A DNA stretch of 8,918 nucleotides from Candidatus Woesearchaeota archaeon. GTDB lineage: Archaea; Nanobdellota; Nanobdellia; Woesearchaeales; SM23-78. The number at the start of each line of letters is the position of its first letter. The first letter of the stretch is position 1. The translations under genes and the position numbers were made by a program. The notes beneath the pieces were generated by a model. The model saw nothing but the letters and a program-made list of their open reading frames with translations, was not told where the DNA came from and searched no databases. Below, piece by piece: positions 4,535 through 8,918 of this stretch. The DNA lies in contig DRSY01000163.1 in NCBI GenBank assembly GCA_011372335.1, forward strand, positions 1 through 8,918. Reading direction: 5' to 3'.

Positions 4535-6970
4535 TTACCTGTTAAGCCTCCGCTCCCTTATCTTTCTAATACTAATCTCTATTAAAAAGATCGTTGCTGC
4601 TAGGAGTAGGAAAGGCCAGATGATTGTTGTTCTCTTAACCCTGCTTCTTTTTGAAGCACTCTTAACAAAATCAATAATATCCTTAACCTCTGAAGGTTTA
4701 AAAAGCTTTCCTCCGCTCATACTTACAACTTCTTCTAACCTTGGATTCATACCAAGGTACTGGTATTCCGTCTCATAATTAATAGCAAAAGTCTTTCCAA
4801 GCACTTGATGAAAACCAGGCTCCTCCAATATTAATTCTGCTGAGTACTGCTTCTCCCCAGTCCTAGTAAAGCTTAAACCCTCTGCATGAGGATACTTCTC
4901 GCTCTTAACAATAATCCTAACAGGCTTATTAACCCTGGAATCCTGGATTACCACGTAATAAGGCTCTTTCCTCTGCGGATCTCCTATACACCAATTAATA
5001 ATCCTTGTTAATAATTTAGAATTCCTCTTATTAAGCAAGTCTCCAAGGTTATTATTCCCGCTAAACACATTAAGAGTAGCCACCCTGCCAAGGCCGTAGT
5101 TCCAAACAGTAACAGCAGGTTCTCCGTGCTGAGTTGTTATGAGAAGCTGAGCACTGCTCTTAGGCACCACTTGGTTGAAGCCGTAGAGAGAAGCATCAAG
5201 CTCTAAGCCCTGGGTGATGAAATGATACGGGTTAAGTATAAACAAATCAAATAACTCGCCGAACTTGGTTTCTTCAGGCTCACCAAACAATATCTTTAAT
5301 TTATTCTCCTGACTCGCAGGGAAATAGATTCCCCCGCCATTATAAGCAATGTCTTTTAGGAACGCTTCATCAACATTCCTCCCAGTACCAACAGTGTATA
5401 TTTTTACTCCGCGACTATTAATTGTCTTAGCGATGTCAAGGGTTTGCTTCCTAATATTCTCGCTGCCTGTGTTGCCATCAGTAATCATGATTATATTGTT
5501 AGTTCCGATATGGTTTTTGAGCAGGCTATAAGCACCACTGAGCCCCACATGAAAGAAGGATTGTCCTGGAGGTTGCTGTACCCTAGAAATCTTATCAATA
5601 AGCTCTTCTTTTATAAGAAATAGAGGTTGGAGTTCTTGAACTACTGCGCTCTTAGTGCTAAAAATAGTTACTCCGACACTATTATCCGGGCCTAAACTCT
5701 TAATCACACTCACAGCAAGAGCTTTCTCCACATCCTGAATATTAGACCTTATTCTTCTCAGACCACTCACTTTACCGGTTTGAGGGTCTCTTAAGACTTC
5801 ATACCTGTCTCCGCTACTCCCAGAAAAATCAATGGCTAAAACAATATTACTAGAACCCCTCCTCCTAGCAGCCTTACCAACATATACTGGCAGGTATGAT
5901 TCGAGTACTGAGTTCTTATAGTTTCCTCTATCAAAACTGTCAAAACCACCTATCACGAACAAGCCATTACCATAATATCCTCCTTCCTTATCAATAAGGT
6001 AATCAGCTAGTTTATCAACCCCTCTGAAACCAATTGGTTTATCATATATAATGACCGCGTAATAATCATTAACATTATCCGGGATGTAATCAAGCTTGGT
6101 CACATCATACAATTCATTTAGAATCTTCTCAATCGGCGCATACCCATCAATTACAAGCAACACCCTTGGTTTTTTAACCACGCTCACGGTTTTATAGAAC
6201 ACATTATTATTATCAAAATAGTCTTTCACAGAGTTAACCTCCGCGATTATCTTATGGTCACCCTCATCAAACTCTCTTTGAAAAACGTACCTGTCTTTCT
6301 TTGCAATCTCATTAATAATAACCTCGCCATCCACCATTACTTTTAGTCTCACCTGATCCGCGTTAAGGTTTATGATATTAACAATGTAAGTATTATTAAC
6401 CCCTACTACTGTACTCTCAGGACCCAGAATATACACTCCGACCTCCTCCTCTTTCTCATCTAGCTTAATGGCACTTATAGTGCTATTCAGATTTGCTGCG
6501 AGCAAAGCTATATCCCCTAACTCAGTACCTTCATTAACATTACCGTCTGTTACTAGTAGAAGGTTAGTGTCTTTCTCAAGGTAATTAAGGATGCTATCTG
6601 CAAGATCTGATTCTAATCCAGAGCTAAGCGTCTTAACACTCACAGGAATCTGCTTCTCAAGTTCGTGTTTCAGTCCGGTGAGGAAGTCAGTATTCATTAC
6701 TTTCATGGATGTCGTGTTATCAACGAGGATTAATAGTCTGGGCTCTCCAGGCGTGGTTGTTCTTACCTCTCCGAAAGGCTTTGCCAGCACTATTAGTAAT
6801 GATATGAGAATCAAGAGTCTTGTAATAAGGATTATCCTCTTAAACTTCTTTCTTTCCTGTTGATTACCAAACCCTAATTTAACGAAGTCCTTGTACCATA
6901 AGAATAAGAATAAGGCTATAATTGGAATCCCCCACACTAATGCCTCTGGTCTTAAAAGGTTAATGATCAC
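4535..6970 (-). CDS. Large membrane protein: two VWA domains plus split GATase1-like domain
   Basis: This 811-residue protein resembles the large BatA-related VWA proteins of MoxR loci. Two N-terminal helices (about 11-27, 46-63) flank a basic loop. A first VWA-like domain (about 78-170) has a changed MIDAS, DNTTS at 84-88, with D142. A beta-rich segment (178-265) follows. A class I glutamine-amidotransferase-like fold appears split: part one is about 268-365 (RVLLVIDG, then GGFDSFDRGNY) and part two about 580-665 (HFITQGLELD, GEPAV, YGLGRVATLN). A second VWA (373-560; DFSGS at 381-385, S471 at the usual Thr position, D498) is inserted between them. A second beta-rich region and a helix at 782-801 with a basic tail end the protein. 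The ectodomain (about 65-780) should be outside. I see no amidotransferase nucleophile Cys, so this domain is probably structural. The start is GTG, not ATG, preceded by GAGGTGA at 6978-6984; it begins directly after the stop codon of the preceding gene. Confidence 0.92.
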   Translation of the reverse strand: MIINLLRPEALVWGIPIIALFLFLWYKDFVKLGFGNQQERKKFKRIILITRLLILISLLIVLAKPFGEVRTTTPGEPRLLILVDNTTSMKVMNTDFLTGLKHELEKQIPVSVKTLSSGLESDLADSILNYLEKDTNLLLVTDGNVNEGTELGDIALLAANLNSTISAIKLDEKEEEVGVYILGPESTVVGVNNTYIVNIINLNADQVRLKVMVDGEVIINEIAKKDRYVFQREFDEGDHKIIAEVNSVKDYFDNNNVFYKTVSVVKKPRVLLVIDGYAPIEKILNELYDVTKLDYIPDNVNDYYAVIIYDKPIGFRGVDKLADYLIDKEGGYYGNGLFVIGGFDSFDRGNYKNSVLESYLPVYVGKAARRRGSSNIVLAIDFSGSSGDRYEVLRDPQTGKVSGLRRIRSNIQDVEKALAVSVIKSLGPDNSVGVTIFSTKSAVVQELQPLFLIKEELIDKISRVQQPPGQSFFHVGLSGAYSLLKNHIGTNNIIMITDGNTGSENIRKQTLDIAKTINSRGVKIYTVGTGRNVDEAFLKDIAYNGGGIYFPASQENKLKILFGEPEETKFGELFDLFILNPYHFITQGLELDASLYGFNQVVPKSSAQLLITTQHGEPAVTVWNYGLGRVATLNVFSGNNNLGDLLNKRNSKLLTRIINWCIGDPQRKEPYYVVIQDSRVNKPVRIIVKSEKYPHAEGLSFTRTGEKQYSAELILEEPGFHQVLGKTFAINYETEYQYLGMNPRLEEVVSMSGGKLFKPSEVKDIIDFVKSASKRSRVKRTTIIWPFLLLAATIFLIEISIRKIRERRLNR

Positions 6971-8836
6971 TTATAAGTCACCTCTTAACTTGATGTAAAG
7001 GAATTCTAATAATAATAAAATAATCACGACCCCTATCAAGTAATCTGTTAGTTCAAAAGGAACTTTTTCCTTGAACCTGTTGCTTAGCTGAGAAGAACCA
7101 CGCTCCCCTAGACCACCCGCGTTACTAATATCGGATTCCTTCTCATTCAGCAAATTAATAGCAATCACCCTGTTGTTTAAGGTGTATAGCCCTGCGTACT
7201 CAAGACTCAGACTCTTAGTCGTTATTCTTCCCTTCGGAGTTTGTATTCTTTGCTCCTCTCTTAAATTAAGCACACTCCCAGTCCTATAATTCAGGTTTTT
7301 TATTGAAGGGGTGTTTGTAGCGAAGTCCACAAGCCTCTTCCAGAAAACAAAATAAAGAGGGCTTTTCGCAAAACTGGTATCTGCTTCCTTGTCCTCATCA
7401 AGAATGCCATAAAAGAAGACCTTACCATTACCTAATTTGCTGAAAGTGATGAGTGGCGTGCCATCCTCCGCAGCTGCGATTATAACAGTGCTTATTCCTT
7501 CTAGAGGGCTTGTTCTAAAATACTTCTTTGTAATACCAAACTCAATATTTGCTGTGAGGCTCTCACTACTACTAGCCAAAATGTTGGTTGACGAAGTAAT
7601 TGTTTCATTATATCTTAAAGGCATCAGACCATAGTAATTAATAGCAAGCATGTTAGATGGCGCAGCTATAATCACAGATTTACCCTTCTCCTCCACTTCT
7701 TTCTTCACACGTTTAAAAGTGCCTGGGAGAATTAGATTTGGATCAATATCCTTGAATACGAATATATCGTACTTATCTAAGTCAGGAATCTTTGGAGGTA
7801 CAGCAACATCAACAAAAGTGTTCTTCATCACATCAAGAGCATTGAATAAGAAGGTTTTCTCAGGATTTGGTTTGTTGGTTATTAACAACACTCTTCTTTG
7901 CGTATCACCAGGCGCGCTTATAAAAACAGTATTATCTGTTTTAAAACCGTCTTTTAAGTCAGTCACTTCTACCTCAAGCTTGCTAGTGCCGGGTGGTGTG
8001 GAGAAACTGAATAATTCTTTGGAATCCGCTGGGATGTTAAGGCTCTCCACAAGTTTATTAATCCTCACCTTGATATTAACAGGTTCCTCATTATAGTTCC
8101 TGATAACCGCGCTTGTCTTCTTCTCGTCTATAATTAAGTCAACCACCCCTACATTATTAACAGGCTTGAACACTCTTATAAAATCAACCTTTATTCCCTG
8201 AGCTTCCAATGTCTTCTTCGCAGTGCCAAGCTCTGTATCTGTTTCTGTGTCTATGAAGTCACTAATAACAACGATTCTTGAACCCCCTCTTGCATAACCC
8301 CCCGCAGTGCTAATAGCATCATACAAGTTAGTAGGTGTGTCTGTTGGTTCTAGCTTGTTAAGATACTTCTTTATCTCACCAGCGCTTTCATCTACGAGCA
8401 CAACCTCAGGGGTTTTCTTAGCAAGTACAAGCGTGTTCACAACACCAAGATTCTTTTTTGCTAGTTTCACAGCCTCTTCAAACCGGGTTCTACCATTATA
8501 ATCTGCTTTCATACTCGCACTAACGTCCAATACAAGCACAGTATTTTTAAACAACGATTCTTTTGGAACATTAACGTAGGGTTTTGCAACTGAGATGAGA
8601 AGGAGGAACAAGATAAGTAATTGAAGTAGGAATAACAAGTCTCTGATTAGTTTTCTAAAAAAGTTGGTTCTCTTATTCCTACCCAGATCCCTGAAGAGAA
8701 ACATTAAGGTAGGGATTACTTTGTGCTGGGGTTTAGGCCTGATAAGGTATAGGAGAATGAAAGGGATTAATAAGAGGAGTGCATAGAGCCATATAGGCTC
8801 AAGAAGAAAACTACTCGTGCTTTCTAAAACACCCAC
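6971..8836 (-). CDS. BatA-like VWA membrane protein
   Basis: This 621-residue protein has the BatA-type N-terminal double-helix region: helices at about 15-32 and 65-84 separated by a basic loop, ending VAKPYV. A VWA domain follows with a complete MIDAS: DVSAS at 104-108, T169 in TPTNL, and D193 in ISDF. A beta-rich segment (about 215-310) and an amidotransferase-like domain (about 313-490, opening RRVLLIT) come next. A C-terminal helix (599-616) ends with a basic KLRGDL tail. The positive-inside rule puts the two loop/tail regions inside and the 500-residue middle outside. BatA proteins are VWA partners of MoxR ATPases in aerotolerance-type operons, but the archaeal function is unknown. The start is GTG at 8836 with GGTGAT (8847-8842) five bases upstream. 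It is the first gene of the block seen here and is joined to the next gene with no gap. The complete metal site contrasts with the altered first VWA of its neighbour. Confidence 0.92.
   Translation of the reverse strand: MGVLESTSSFLLEPIWLYALLLLIPFILLYLIRPKPQHKVIPTLMFLFRDLGRNKRTNFFRKLIRDLLFLLQLLILFLLLISVAKPYVNVPKESLFKNTVLVLDVSASMKADYNGRTRFEEAVKLAKKNLGVVNTLVLAKKTPEVVLVDESAGEIKKYLNKLEPTDTPTNLYDAISTAGGYARGGSRIVVISDFIDTETDTELGTAKKTLEAQGIKVDFIRVFKPVNNVGVVDLIIDEKKTSAVIRNYNEEPVNIKVRINKLVESLNIPADSKELFSFSTPPGTSKLEVEVTDLKDGFKTDNTVFISAPGDTQRRVLLITNKPNPEKTFLFNALDVMKNTFVDVAVPPKIPDLDKYDIFVFKDIDPNLILPGTFKRVKKEVEEKGKSVIIAAPSNMLAINYYGLMPLRYNETITSSTNILASSSESLTANIEFGITKKYFRTSPLEGISTVIIAAAEDGTPLITFSKLGNGKVFFYGILDEDKEADTSFAKSPLYFVFWKRLVDFATNTPSIKNLNYRTGSVLNLREEQRIQTPKGRITTKSLSLEYAGLYTLNNRVIAINLLNEKESDISNAGGLGERGSSQLSNRFKEKVPFELTDYLIGVVIILLLLEFLYIKLRGDL
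6978..6984 (-). promoter_or_regulatory. Shine-Dalgarno embedded in the upstream gene's last codons
   Basis: GAGGTGA on the minus strand lies seven bases before the GTG at 6970 and within the final codons of the BatA-like gene, whose TAA (6973-6971) directly touches that GTG. The arrangement indicates translational coupling of the two VWA proteins and confirms the non-ATG start. Confidence 0.85.
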
Positions 8837-8866
8837 CTCTTATCACCGCACCAATCTTATACGAGC

Positions 8867-8883
8867 ATTCAAGTATTGAATAC
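8867..8883. promoter_or_regulatory. Palindrome at predicted start of the VWA/MoxR operon
   Basis: ATTCAA-GTA-TTGAAT (8867-8881) is a perfect 6-3-6 dyad, overlapped by a second perfect dyad GTATT-G-AATAC (8873-8883). If the TATA-like box at 8896-8906 is used, transcription would begin near 8874, inside the palindrome, the position expected for a repressor operator. AT-rich DNA yields such dyads by chance, so this is tentative. Confidence 0.35.
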
Positions 8884-8895
8884 CAATTAAATCAA

Positions 8896-8906
8896 TAATA
8901 TAAAAA
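8896..8906 (-). promoter_or_regulatory. Candidate TATA box of the VWA/MoxR operon
   Basis: The minus strand reads TTTTTATATTA, centred near 8900, predicting a start near 8874 and a leader of about 38 bases containing the GGTGAT ribosome site. An alternative GTATAAGA near 8868 would give a leader too short to hold that site. The upstream edge of the window prevents checking whether an earlier gene belongs to the same operon. Confidence 0.4.
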
Positions 8907-8918
8907 CAGGATATATAA

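Noticed and set aside
5210..5230. TGATGA resembling a C box of a C/D guide RNA
   Set aside because: It is inside the VWA/amidotransferase-like coding sequence, and I found no paired D box or guide arrangement.
7650..8096. 148-codon plus-strand open frame
   Set aside because: It is antisense to the BatA-like gene, with no promoter, ribosome site or recognisable motif.

Overview
The window looks archaeal and most resembles an AT-rich DPANN-type genome (Woesearchaeota/Pacearchaeota-like). The assignment is inferred from several signals: TATA boxes about 30 bases ahead of start codons with almost no leader, poly-T rather than hairpin-type termination, a winged-helix regulator with C-terminal membrane helices, and archaeal-style MoxR and DUF58 proteins. 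No rRNA, tRNA, CRISPR array, transposase or phage gene was seen.

Layout. At the left edge the 5' end of an unrecognised gene runs off the window on the minus strand (1-107). It has a very strong TATA box and is divergent from a plus-strand gene for a membrane-tethered winged-helix (ArsR-like) protein (335-988). The intergenic stretch 108-334 holds both promoters and some candidate operator-like repeats. From 1010 to 8836 everything is one minus-strand block of six genes, convergent with the regulator. In transcription order these are a BatA-like VWA membrane protein (8836-6971), a very large membrane protein combining two VWA domains with a split class I glutamine-amidotransferase-like domain (6970-4535), a single-pass coiled-coil protein (4502-3969), a three-pass membrane protein with an acidic tail (3836-3048), a MoxR-family AAA+ ATPase (2896-1940) and a DUF58 protein (1861-1010). 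The first two genes abut with no gap. Longer gaps before the three-pass protein and before moxR contain TATA-like boxes, so internal promoters are likely. A tandem T-run terminator candidate follows the DUF58 gene.

How the genes may work together. MoxR ATPases paired with VWA proteins are known chaperone-like systems that remodel or metal-load partner complexes. Here the charge distribution of all four membrane proteins (positive-inside rule) places the VWA domains, coiled coil and acidic tail outside the cell. MoxR and DUF58 lack membrane segments and should be cytoplasmic. I infer a membrane-spanning complex driven by a cytoplasmic ATPase and acting on an envelope target. The known MoxR/VWA part is ordinary. 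The two accessory membrane proteins, and the gene order with the VWA genes first and moxR-DUF58 last, are the least described parts.
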